This document shows, piece by piece, positions 53,827 through 64,000 of a DNA stretch of 64,000 nucleotides; position 1 is the stretch's first letter; each line of letters begins with the position of its first letter. The notes under the pieces are model-generated. The model saw nothing but the letters and a program-made list of their open reading frames with translations, did not search any database and was not told the DNA's origin. This DNA is from Lindgomyces ingoldianus (lineage: Eukaryota; Ascomycota; Dothideomycetes; Pleosporales; Lindgomycetaceae), in the NCBI RefSeq assembly GCF_010093535.1, contig NW_022985214.1, positions 109,985 through 173,984 on the forward strand. The letters run 5' to 3'. The translations under genes and the position numbers were made by a program.

Positions 53827-56029
53827 ACGTACTTCACAGGCGAGTTGCTCACACACCTAAGTCGCTTACTTTTGCCAAGACCCCACCCTAACAAACTCTA
53901 TTATAGCCTATAACAACCCGCTCTAGCACTATATAGTACAGTACAGCCTAGAATATTATTTAGATACTACTTCTGCTTCTTACTTACATGTTTGTGCGTT
54001 ATGCCTAGTCTAATTACACTATCTGCAGCGCCTTTAGAATAGCTTACCTACTTTAGCTTACACCTGCTTTTTTGCCTTCTTTCTGTCACTGCGCGCCTTA
54101 AACTCCTTTAGAGCTGTTAAGTGTAGGCCTTTTTAAATTATTAAAGTCTTTTCTGCCTTAATTTGCTTTTTTTTTATATAATTTATGTTATGTAGCAGCT
54201 TTATTAGCTACTTAAAGCTTAGTAATTTCCTATTACACTAACACTAGCTTATATGTAATTATTACTACCCTTTTTAAAACTTTTTTAAACGCTTTAACTA
54301 TAGAAGTTAGTAAACTATTTATATACTTTTAAATTTTTATTTTTATAAGTATTAATTATAACCTAAGTTCTAGAGTATTGCTTAGGGTTTATAACTACTA
54401 GGGCTTGTTATATATAAGTAGTAGTAGTAATAGAGTGCGCAACTTTACATTAAGGCCTATTATAACTTATTATAAGTTAAAAGAAACTAATCTAGCGCCT
54501 TAGAACTTTTCTTAGATATTACTAGAAGTAATTATAGCATTATAGGCTACTTTAAAGTATAGCAGAAACTTTATTTTTATAATATAAGTAATCTAGTTGC
54601 GCATAAGGTTTTTAGCTTAGCGCTTATACGCTTTCTTTAAAAAAGTAAAACAACCTACATTAAGTAGCTATAAAAGGTGTAATAAGTAAAAAGGTATATA
54701 GATAGTAATAATCTTATTATCTTTATAGTATTACTAGAAATAAAGCAAGTTATAGCTTTTATAGCTGTTAATAACTAGTAGATAGTAGCTGCTAATAGTA
54801 CGCTTCTTTATATGCGCGTTAAAGTGCTTTAACTAGTCTAGACTAAGCTAATTAGTAGTCTAGCTACACTTAGAGATTGTAATAACTTAATCCTAAGGTA
54901 GATTTTCCTTCTTATACTAGTTTAAAAGGTAGTTACTACTCTAAAAAATAATAAAGAGTAGAATAGCCTACCTTTTAGCATTAATGCCCTAGATAGCTGT
55001 TGTCTACTTCTAGTTACCTAGCTAGACTACTTTTAGCTGTTCTTGTCTCTCTAAACTTATAACAACTACTCTAGTAGATATCTAGCCTATTATAAACTCT
55101 GTCTTGTAAAAGTTGTATGTGTTGTTATTCTAGATGCTATACTTAGCTTTAATATTCTCTATAAGTGTTAGATTAAAGCACTGTTTCTAGGCTTTCTAAG
55201 ATGAATAATGGGTTTAGATATGATGTATAAGATGATGATTAATTGTATTGATTTATCAATCTTTTTTCTGCTCTACTCGTGTTGCTCGGCTTTTTGTTTT
55301 GCCGATCCGAGTCCCTCGCGCACTTGCCCTATGCGCGACCAGCTTGCAACATGCTGCAATTTGCTGCAAATTGCTGCAAAATGCTGCAAAATGCTGCAAT
55401 TTGCTGCAACATACTGTTCAAGCTTATTGCTCGTACTATGTAGCAGCTTTCGTCAAGCGTTCCTCCTGTCTTGACAGTAGGTGCGCATATCTGACAATAA
55501 GGTTAAACTAGCTTTAAATTACTATAGAATTTTTATAGAGAGCTCTTTTATAGTTATACTTACGCTTAAACTTTACTTTAAGCTCTAAGTAACGCTTAAT
55601 AAACATATTAAGCTAGTTTATGCTAATATAGCCTATATTATGCTTAGCGTGTAAAGAATTAGCTATATTAGCTATAGCTGCTAGCTAGGGGGGAAATCCT
55701 TGCGCATCTAGCTTAAGTATGTGCTAAATAATTACCTGCTTTTTATTATTATCTAGCTTCTATAAGTTAGCTGTATAATTAGCTTAAAAAGGTTGTCTAG
55801 CGCATTAGTTGCTTATTATCTTTTAAGAAACTCTATAGATAGCTGCAGCGTGTTGCTTAAAAAGTATTGCGTTTTATTTAAAAGCCTAAAGTGTAAGCTG
55901 CATCTAATGTTTCTTTAACACATTTAAGTAGTGTTATTAGAAATGCATTAGTGTAAAAAGAGTAGTGTAGTAGAGTCTTAGCAAAAGTAAGCAACTTAGG
56001 TGTGTAAGCAACTCGCCTATAAAGTACGT
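53827..56029 (-). mobile_element. Fot1/pogo-like transposon (subfamily A), interrupted by a solo Copia LTR
   Basis: The ends ACGTACTTCACAGGCGAG and CGCCTATAAAGTACGT are flanked by TA. Without the solo LTR and its 5-bp duplication it is 1,867 bp. The transposase relic runs on the minus strand, with the zinc knuckle side near 54000. It is inserted in the central part of fold-back element 4. Confidence 0.87.
55166..55496 (-). repeat. Solo Copia LTR (331 bp)
   Basis: It runs TGTTAGATTAAAG to CATATCTGACA, flanked by the 5-bp duplication ATAAG (55161-55165, 55497-55501). Orientation matches the LTRs of the Copia element at 21761-29409. It has about 7 minisatellite units (55345-55414), half the number in the full element. 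The internal region has been lost by LTR-LTR recombination. Confidence 0.92.
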
Positions 56030-56637
56030 TATAATAAAGCTTATTTTACTAAAGTTATACATGTTATTATTCTAAATGCTATACTTAGCTATAATATTTT
56101 TTATAAGGCTAAATTTACTCTAAATTACTTTAAAACTCTTATAAAAAGCTCTCTTATAGTTATACTATACTTAAATGTTACTTTAAGCTCTAAATAACAC
56201 TTTTTAAACATAGTAAGCTTATTTATGCTAATATAGCCTAGATTATACTTAGCATGTAAAAAATTAGCTATATTAGCTATAAATGCTATTTAAAAGGAAA
56301 ATTTTTACATATATAGCTTAAGTATAGTCTTAATAATTACCTACTTTTTATTATTACTTAGCCTTTATAAGTTAGCTATAAAATTAGCTTATAAAAGTTA
56401 TCTAGTGCTATAGTTATTTATTATCTTTTAAAAGACTTTATACATAGCTATAGCATGTTTTTTTAAGAGTTTTATATTTTATTTAAAAGCTTAAAGTGTA
56501 AGCTGTATTTAACATTTTTTTTAGTGTATCTAAGTAGTGTTATTAGGAATACATTAGTATAGAAAAAGTAGTTTAGTAGGGTCTTAGCAAAAGTAAGCAA
56601 CTTAGGTGTGTAAGCAACTTGCCTGTAAAGTATGTTA

Positions 56638-57290
56638 ACACTAAGAAGTTATTAACTATAAAAGTAACACTCTTTAAAGTAAACTTTAGATAAAAGGCAG
56701 AAGTATTTAAAAATAAAAGACTTAGAATAGAGCTAGAAACCTCTAAATTAGTTACAGAACATATAGTACACCTATAAGAACTCTAAAGCTAGTTATAAAG
56801 CTAGTTAGTAACCTAGACTAAAGAAAACAATAGAAGTATAGTAAAAAAAGTAAACTAGAAACAAGTACAAGAACTAGAATTTAGTACAAGAGATAAAGTC
56901 AACCTTACTATAGAAAACCTAAGATAGGCAAGAGAGCTAGAAGCTAACTTATATAAAAAATAAATAGAAACTTTAAAGATTTAAACATAAAGAGAGCTAG
57001 TAAACTATTATCTAAACCTATTATAGACTTTTATAATTAACGTAGTAGTCTATGTACAATTATTAGAACCTGCGCTATAGAATACTCTAATATTAGAGGA
57101 CTAAGATTAGATAGTTAAGAAAGAAAAGTATAAAATAAAAGTTATAGTAATAAAAAAACTCTAAGAATAAAAAAAAATATCTTATAAAGTAAAAAAAGTA
57201 CTCATCTTTAAATAGTACTAAAGAAATCTAGAAAAAACTTTAAAAAGGCTTCTTAAGTAGTAGAAAACTAGAATTAAATGTTCTAAGCAA
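56638..57290 (+). pseudogene. Integrase C-terminus and chromodomain relic of the old Ty3/gypsy (gypsy-old, part 4)
   Basis: Allowing for RIP stops the frame gives QEIKSTLLQKT-like KVNLTTKNLRQ (about 56895-56925), QLLEPALQNTLILED (about 57060-57100), and a decayed chromodomain (KKISYKVKK .. LEKTLKRLLKQ, about 57170-57265). This order (GDKVLL..., LLEP..., LVKWKGY...) is that of a chromodomain gypsy integrase tail. It closes the relic that starts at 35868. Confidence 0.65.
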
Positions 57291-58002
57291 GAGTATAAAA
57301 AAAGTCTATAAAGAACTTAAAGATTGTATACACTATGCTAGTAGTAGTAGAAGACAAGAACAACTAGAAGAAAGGTTATCTAAAGAATTGCTAGTAGAGC
57401 GTCTCTTCTTTTATTTAAGAATCTCTAAAGTTTTAATTACCTTTCTAACGTCTCTTACTACGTAGCAAGAAACATTGTGTGCTAAGAAAAATAAGAGGTA
57501 CTTTAACTTTTAGCAACTAGAAAACTAATACGCATAATAAATATTGCTATAATTCTATAAAATAATTTGCTATAGCTAATTCTAAATGTTTATATTCTAC
57601 CTTACCTAAATATTATGTTTACATTATTGCTTCAGCGCCTAATCTATACAGCGCCTTATATTGTAGCATAACAGACTTTCCTCTCTATAACACTAACCTT
57701 AAGCCTTTTTTGCCCTAAGTTTTTATAGAAGAGCCTAATACTACTCTTATAACCTTTTTTAAATATTAGGAAGTTATTATTAGCTCTATGCGCGCTGTAA
57801 GGCGCGATTTTATGCAGGGCCGCCCTGTTAATTAGTACTTCTATTAGAAGCGAACTACTAATCCTAGCTAATGCAAGATGACCCTGCACGTCTTACCTTA
57901 TGCACAAGTATGGTATTTTATTGTACAGTATATAGCTATGCGGGTTGCATAAGCGTTCGGATTAGGAGCAGTTTTAAGACTCAAGGGCACGGCACTTGTT
58001 TA
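57291..58002. other. Unassigned decayed DNA with a GC-richer patch
   Basis: The first part is A/T-rich with no readable frame. A patch at about 57785-58000 is richer in G/C and carries inverted pieces such as TGCAGGGCCGCCCTG and CCCTGCACG. A 77-codon minus-strand ORF (57656-57889) resembles nothing I know and is probably chance. It may be the 3' flank of the old gypsy or another lost element. Confidence 0.35.
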
Positions 58003-59579
58003 CCGTGTTTCATCGCCTAACGCACGGCCCCTCGTAACGCACGGTTTTAAGATGTTACCCCTATCAACTTTTAAAGCTGTACAGCTTTATAGGGCTTATA
58101 AAATAAAGCAGTTTTCTAGAGTTATAAGAAGAGCTTACTAATTAATTAATCTATTATATAAAAAACCTTCTAGGAAGGTTAATCTACCTGCCACATTAAC
58201 TTTAGGCTAGAGTAGGCGCAGCAACCTCTATAACTAATTTGTCCTTAATATAATCCTCCTTTTTATTCTTATTGCTAGTAATTAGTGTAGAGGCCTTCTT
58301 CTTGCTTTTATTAGCTAATTAGATGTTCTTTTTAAGTTGCGTAGCAGCTTCTTAGGTAAACTTTACTTTCTCTTTTTAAGCTGCCTTAACGCGCTGCTTT
58401 TAAAGTTAGATTTCTTTTACTACTACTTTTATGCGCTTTCTTTTCTCTAGTATATGCGTCTTTTTTACTTTCTTTGCTTTTCTAAGCTTTGTTTTTTTAT
58501 TTTTCTTAAGTTATAAAGCCTTTTTGTTAGCATTTTTTTAAGCTTAGAGATTATATGCTTTATATACTTTAGTTAGTAACTAAAAAACTGCTCTACTATT
58601 ATACTTAGGTAAAGCTTTAAGTAGGAGAGGCTTTCTATGCTAGCAGCAACGCTTCTTATTAAGAAGAGCTTATTTAAGATGTTTAACCTTATGCTAGAGC
58701 AAGTTGTTATAACATAAAATTATGTAAATAGTTTAACTAAGCTAGTGTAACTACTTACTATAAATATTATTAACAACTTAGCGTAAAATCTTTTTAATCT
58801 TCCTCTAATTAGAAGCGCTTAGTACTAAAGTAGTACTATTACTAGAAGATAGCTAGTTCTTTTTTTTAATGTTAAATTATACTAAAATTACTTTTAAATT
58901 AAATAAAGATAAACTACATATTTTAAATGCCTTAAATATAGTATTTAGTTTAAATAACATTAGCTAGGCTTTGTTAAACATGTAAAAAAAGTCTCTTTTT
59001 ATAATAGTTAATAGTTCTTAGCACTTATATATAAAATCTGCTAGCTTAACTAAGTAGGCAGTTAATAAAGGCTTAAACATGCAGACATCTAGAGGCTGCA
59101 GAGTATAGGTTAAATAAGGTAGATAGATAGCTAAGAGGATTCTATTATTATTATAATACTTAATAAAATTTATAGTAACATGCAATCTATAGCTATCTAG
59201 AACTAATAGTTAATAAGAGTGTTAGGCTTTCTATTTTATTTCTTTATTAAACACCTATTTAAGCTATGTAAGGCCTAGTATATTACTTGTCTACTTACTA
59301 AAAGATAAAAAAAAGGCTTTATATTTATAAAAGTTAAAGTCTTATAACTAGGTGTCTTATATGTTGCCTAAAGCAGCCTAATAAATTAGTGCTAGTGTAA
59401 GAGAAGTCTTATTAGTGTATATATAAGCTATAGTTATAATCTACTTGTAATTGCTGTTCTAGATTATCTACTTAATGCTACCTTTTTTATATTGCTATTT
59501 AAAGAAAGATTTTTTAACTTTTAATAGTACACTAATTAAGAAGCTTTTTTTATCTATATTATAAATGTAGCGCAACTTT
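58003..59579 (-). mobile_element. Pogo-family transposon (pogo-2), cut by gypsy-1 copy B
   Basis: The left end TACCGTGTTTCATCGCC, with CTAACGCACGG repeated nearby, resembles the pogo-1 end. The minus strand reads through RIP stops as the same transposase: IDKKSFLISVLLKVKKSFF, ITIAYIYTNKTSLT.ALIYQA, FIKYYNNNRILLAIYLPYLT, and a Lys-rich tail. The N-terminal side lies beyond the retrotransposon inserted at 59580. Confidence 0.8.
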
Positions 59580-62500
59580 TGTCACGGTATCCTCCCCGGA
59601 TCCTAGACATAACTGTATTAGACGCGTACTAGAGAATTATTAGTGCACGTCTGACACAAACACAACACAACACAGACATAAACTTAAGCATAAACTGCCT
59701 TAACACTAACTAAACTTAGAATAGGCTTAATTTATACTTAAAGCGCTTAGACTTCTAAGCTAAGTATTTAATTACTAATTTTCTTCTAAACCTTTCTGTT
59801 TCTTACACAACGTCTTGTACCTACTATAATACCTTATATAGTAATTAAACTAGACCTTTGTAAAGCTCTATAACCTTACTTGTGCATAATTATAACATTA
59901 CATTATATTAAAACTCTAGCTAAGAATAGCCTTTAAATCTAATTTAATAAGCTTAGTACTTACATAACTCTAAGCTATTAGAGTAAGCTAAAAAGCCTTT
60001 TAAAAAGCGCTTACTTTATAAAAAAGCTGCTATGTTATAAGCTTTAAAGCTTTTTAAAAAAACTTTAAAGAATAGCTTTATATTATTAAGTAGTCTATTT
60101 CTGCCTTAACTTTTGTTATAGTAGTAGGAACTAAGAACTTACTAGCTTTAAAGTCTACCTAAAAGTCTAGAGATAGCTTAACTTCTTTCTGCCTAACACT
60201 GCCTATAACTTATAACTTTTCTAACCTAGTAATAAAATCTAACTAACTCCCTAATCCCCTGCTATTTAATAGAAAATAAAAAGACCTACCTTCTTTTCTA
60301 CGCAAGCTCTAATATAAACTTAAAGAAAACATAGACTAATTCTCCTTTAAACACTTCTAGTTACTATATGCCTACTCTTAACTTAACTATAATATAACAG
60401 CCTTAATTAACTTACTAATAAATAAAAATATTATTAACTTAAATTAATTTATAGTGTTTTTATAAGTAACTTATAAAGACCTAAATAAAAAGTTAACAGC
60501 CCTAAGTTACTTAAACACTTTATAATAAAAAAAAAAAAGCTTTACTTTACACTTTACTAAGTTCTACTAACTTACATTTAATATAGGCCTAAATAAGATA
60601 GGTCTAATTATAGCCCTATATAACTCCCTCTTAACTAAACTGTAACACGCTATAGTAGAAAAACCCCTCCTAAACAACCTTAATGTGTATGTAAACTTAA
60701 TTGCTACCTATAATAATAAGATAAGGTTCCTCTCTGTACAAGCTCTAATACGCCCCTAAACTAGCGCAGTTGCAAATAAGAACCTTAACATAATAAAAAT
60801 TAATTTAAATTATGCTTTAGTTAGTTCTAAAAAGTGTAAAGATTACAAAAAAAAAAGTTAATGCTTTAAGTGCAGTAAGCATAGTTATATCTTTTAAAAC
60901 TGCTTTATTTCTCTTTTTTAAGTCTACTTAAGTAGTGCTGCTAGCACTTATTAAAGATTTTTACTATTTTAATCTTATTTTTGTAAGGGCTTTAACTTAT
61001 ATTTAAGCTTTAATCCTCTTTGCTACTCTTAATATAGCTGCAGCTATAGCAGTAGAAGCCTGCAAAAAGGCTTGTCCTAGGGCTAAGTTGCCCTTTAGGA
61101 CTAATTTAACACTAGATCTCTACTAACTTATAGGCTAAGTCTCCTACTAATAACTAAAAGTACTAAGTTAATATTTCTATATATTTATAATAAAAAACTA
61201 TATTAGCTTTAATATAAGCTCTTATTAACTTAAAAGTAAATAGTATAGGTTACATTAATAAAGAACTAGCGTATAAACTAAATCTTTAATTAACACTACT
61301 TACCTAAACAATTTACTTAACTAGATTTAATAAAAAACAACTTAAAAAAGGTTTTATCTTTTGTACTATAACTATTATAATTACCTACTAACACTACAAG
61401 GAGTAGATTAAGCTCTATATAATAAACATAGGATGTTATAACCTAATCTAAAGACAACTATAGCTGTATTAGCATAAAGTTGCCTTTAATTACTAAAAGT
61501 AAGTTTTAAACTTTAACTTTTTTTAATGCTAAAATATATGCTTACGCTTACACCTAAACAACACTTAAATAGTACTTAATATAAAAAGTTTTTAAACCTA
61601 CTTTTTAATAACCTAAAAAAAAACTACTTAAGTAAGGCTAACAAGCTAGGCCTTTTACTAAAATAAGCTATATAAAATAATTTAATAACTACTTAAACTT
61701 AAAAAAAAAAAGCCTTTAAGAAACTTTTACTTACTTAATTTAGACATAAACTAGGACTTAAACAGTAGATAGACATCTACTACATAGAACCTGCTTTATT
61801 TATAACCCTAGCTTAATAACTAGATTATAAAATCTACACAGTTATAATTTCTAATATAGACTAAGCTTTAGCTCCTTAAAAACACACTAACTTTAAAATA
61901 ATAGTCTTTTAAGACTACTATAACTTATTACATGTTTTCTTTTAAAATAAGTTTAATAAGCTTTTAATATAATGTCTATATAATTACTAGATAACTTTTA
62001 AGCCTAGTAAACAACTTAGTTATAGGCTACTATATAAAATGTTACTAAATAAATTAAAAGTGCTTTAAAAATACTTTAATAAGAACCTAAAAAAAAGGTT
62101 TATTTAAGCTAGCTTTTTACTAGTAGTGTTACTTATACTATTTATAAAGAAACTTAAGAGTAGGCTTTAATTTTATATTAACTACTAAAAACTAAACACT
62201 ATTACTATTAAAAACTAATACTTAATTCCTTTTTTATAAGAAACCCTAAGCTAACTAAGTAAAGTAAAGTATTTTATAAAGTTAGATATTATTACTACCT
62301 TTAATAAGCTAAGGATAGTAAAGGGTAATAAGTAGCTAATAGTGTTTTAGACTTAATATAGACTATTTAAGTACCTAGTAATACTCTTTAGCTTAGCTAA
62401 CACGCCTAGTACTTTTTAACATTTTATAAATAACTTACTTTAACCCTACCTAGACATGTTCTGCACTATGTATATTAATAATATTCTAATCTATAGTAAT

Positions 62501-64000
62501 AGCCTTTTAGAGCATAAACAGCATGTACGCCTAGTGCTAAAGGCTATAGAAGAAGTAGGTCTGTAACTTAACATAGATAAATGTAAGTTTTACTAATTAA
62601 AGGTTATATATTTAGAATATATAATTTTTATAAATAGCATTTAAATAGACCTTGTTAAAGTTTAGACTATGCTAGATTAGTAATACTTAAAAAATATAAA
62701 AGATATTTAAGCTTTTATAAAATTTGCTAACTTTTACTAATAATTTATTAACAACTTTTTGCAGCTAGTAAGCCCTATAATTATACTTACTAAAAAAAAG
62801 GTTTAATTTAACTTTAACTTAAATTACTAATAGTTCTTTAACTAGCTAAAAAAAGCCTTTACTAAAGCTTTAATACTTTACTACTTTAACTTTAAACTAC
62901 TAATACTTGTAGAAGCTAATACCTTAGACTACATAGTAGCAGGAGTTCTTTTCTAGACTAAGCTAGACAGGACTATTAGGCCTATTACATACTTTTTAAA
63001 AAGAATAAGTTTTGTAAAAGGTAATTATAAGATCTATAATAAAAAATTACTTACTATAGTACACTATTTTAAATAATAGCAACCTAAACTAGAAGGTGCA
63101 GCGCATCTAATACAAGTTCTATCTAACTATAAGAACTTATAGTACTTTGCAACTATAAAATAACTTAGCTACTAATAAGCCTGTTAGTCTAAATACTTAT
63201 TTTATTTTAATTTTAAGATTACTTATTATCTTAGTTAAAACAAAGGGAAACTAGATGCCTTTATAAGGCAATTCTAAAACATCTCTGCTTAGAAAGAAGT
63301 GTAAAAGGCTTAATACTAAACTCTACTTTAACCTAAGCTATTTTTAGACTTTAACCTAAATAAAATAAATTAGATAATTAATTAAATTATTACTAATAAG
63401 TATTTAAATAATAAATTTATTTAAGAAACTTTAGACCTGCTCTAAAACAGCACTAGTTAGTTAAAGAAAGTAACACTAGCTAACTATAAAAACTAAAATA
63501 GTAAGCTATATTACTATAACTAACTTATAATCTTTAATTCTAACAAACTAAGAATTAAACTACTCTAAATTATATATAACTTACTTATTAGAGAACACCT
63601 AGGCAAAGGAAAGACTCTTAACCTACTACAGAGAGAGTACTACTAGCCCCGCATGTTCTATACTGTACGCTAATATGTATTATGTTGCTATACTTACTGT
63701 AAAGTAAAGGCCTCTTAAGAAAGGTATAATAGCCTACTTAAACTACTTTTAATCCCTAAATAAGCTTAGAAAGACATATTAATTAATTTTATTATAAACC
63801 TACCTCTATTTAAAGAGTATATAAATATTATAGTAGTTATTAATTACTTAACTAAGTATTAACACCTAATACTATGTTCCTTTATAACTGCCCCTAATAT
63901 AGCCTAGTTATTCTACTAATATGTATAAGTTTACTATAGCCTGCCTAACATAATTATATTAGACAGAGGTACATAGTTTGTCTTAGCCTTCTAGGACAAA
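59580..64000 (+). mobile_element. Ty3/gypsy retrotransposon (gypsy-1, copy B), cut by window end
   Basis: The 5' LTR (59580-59897, 318 bp) and the internal region match copy A (29888-35867) nearly throughout, differing mostly by C/T and G/A. RT relics YRLFKYLVILFSLANTPSTF and YINNILIYS lie near 62350-62500, and an integrase HLGKGKTLNLLQREYY relic near 63600. It lacks the solo LTR present in copy A, so it shows the empty site near 63435. The right half lies outside the window. Confidence 0.9.

Larger units (their letters stand above)
51464..56635. mobile_element. Fold-back element 4, carrying two nested Fot1-like elements
   Basis: Pieces at 51464-51659, 53525-53826 and 56030-56635 join into the palindromic family, with ends ACGTACTTTACAGGCAAG and TTGCCTGTAAAGTATGT and TA duplication. 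Subtracting the two nested elements and one TA each leaves exactly 1,100 bp. It is more A/T-rich than the other copies. Confidence 0.87.

Noticed and set aside
57656..57889. 77-codon minus-strand ORF
   Set aside because: No recognisable motif, in decayed DNA; probably chance.

Overview
The window is fungal genomic DNA, almost certainly from a filamentous ascomycete (Pezizomycotina). The genes have short introns (about 45-60 bp, GT..AG, CTRAY-like branch sites). They code for fungal secondary-metabolism and Pth11/rhodopsin-type proteins. The rest is repeat DNA mutated in the style of RIP (repeat-induced point mutation): C-to-T and G-to-A changes, many new TA/TAG/TAA, and catalytic Asp codons turned into Asn. 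A Dothideomycete with AT-rich isochores fits well, but I cannot name the species.

Region 1 (about 490-16,900) is a gene island that reads as a small biosynthetic gene cluster. It holds a seven-helix rhodopsin-domain membrane protein (642-1853, minus), a stand-alone NRPS-like adenylation protein (2580-4361, plus), an AKT2-like alpha/beta hydrolase (4393-5801, minus), a DMATS-type aromatic prenyltransferase (6578-13866, plus) and a phenylalanine/histidine ammonia-lyase (14009-16560, minus). The prenyltransferase is split by a 5.9-kb hAT transposon with an 8-bp target duplication. The inferred chemistry is an ammonia-lyase-derived aryl acid, activated by the A domain and prenylated by the DMATS enzyme. 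The pathway is probably dead or altered because the prenyltransferase is broken.

Region 2 (about 16,900-64,000) is transposon inside transposon, with no intact host gene. I resolved it from terminal repeats and target duplications. The families are: a 1.87-kb Fot1/pogo-like element (four copies in two terminal-repeat subfamilies); an 1,100-bp palindromic fold-back derivative of it (four complete copies plus an arm); two copies of a second pogo family; three ~3.05-kb hAT elements; one Copia element plus solo LTRs; two copies of a ~5.67-kb Ty3/gypsy element; one much less mutated chromodomain Ty3/gypsy element; a very old gypsy element scattered over more than 21 kb; two solo LTRs of another family; and two miniature LTR elements (TRIMs) with tRNA-like promoter boxes.

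The nesting can be checked by arithmetic. At 19259-29880 the order is fold-back > Fot1-like > Copia > pogo. Removing each insertion with one target-site copy leaves 1,866 bp for the Fot1-like element and 1,100 bp for the fold-back. These equal the uninterrupted copies at 49263-51128 and 11105-12204. A 50-N assembly gap lies in the Copia element (26977-27026).
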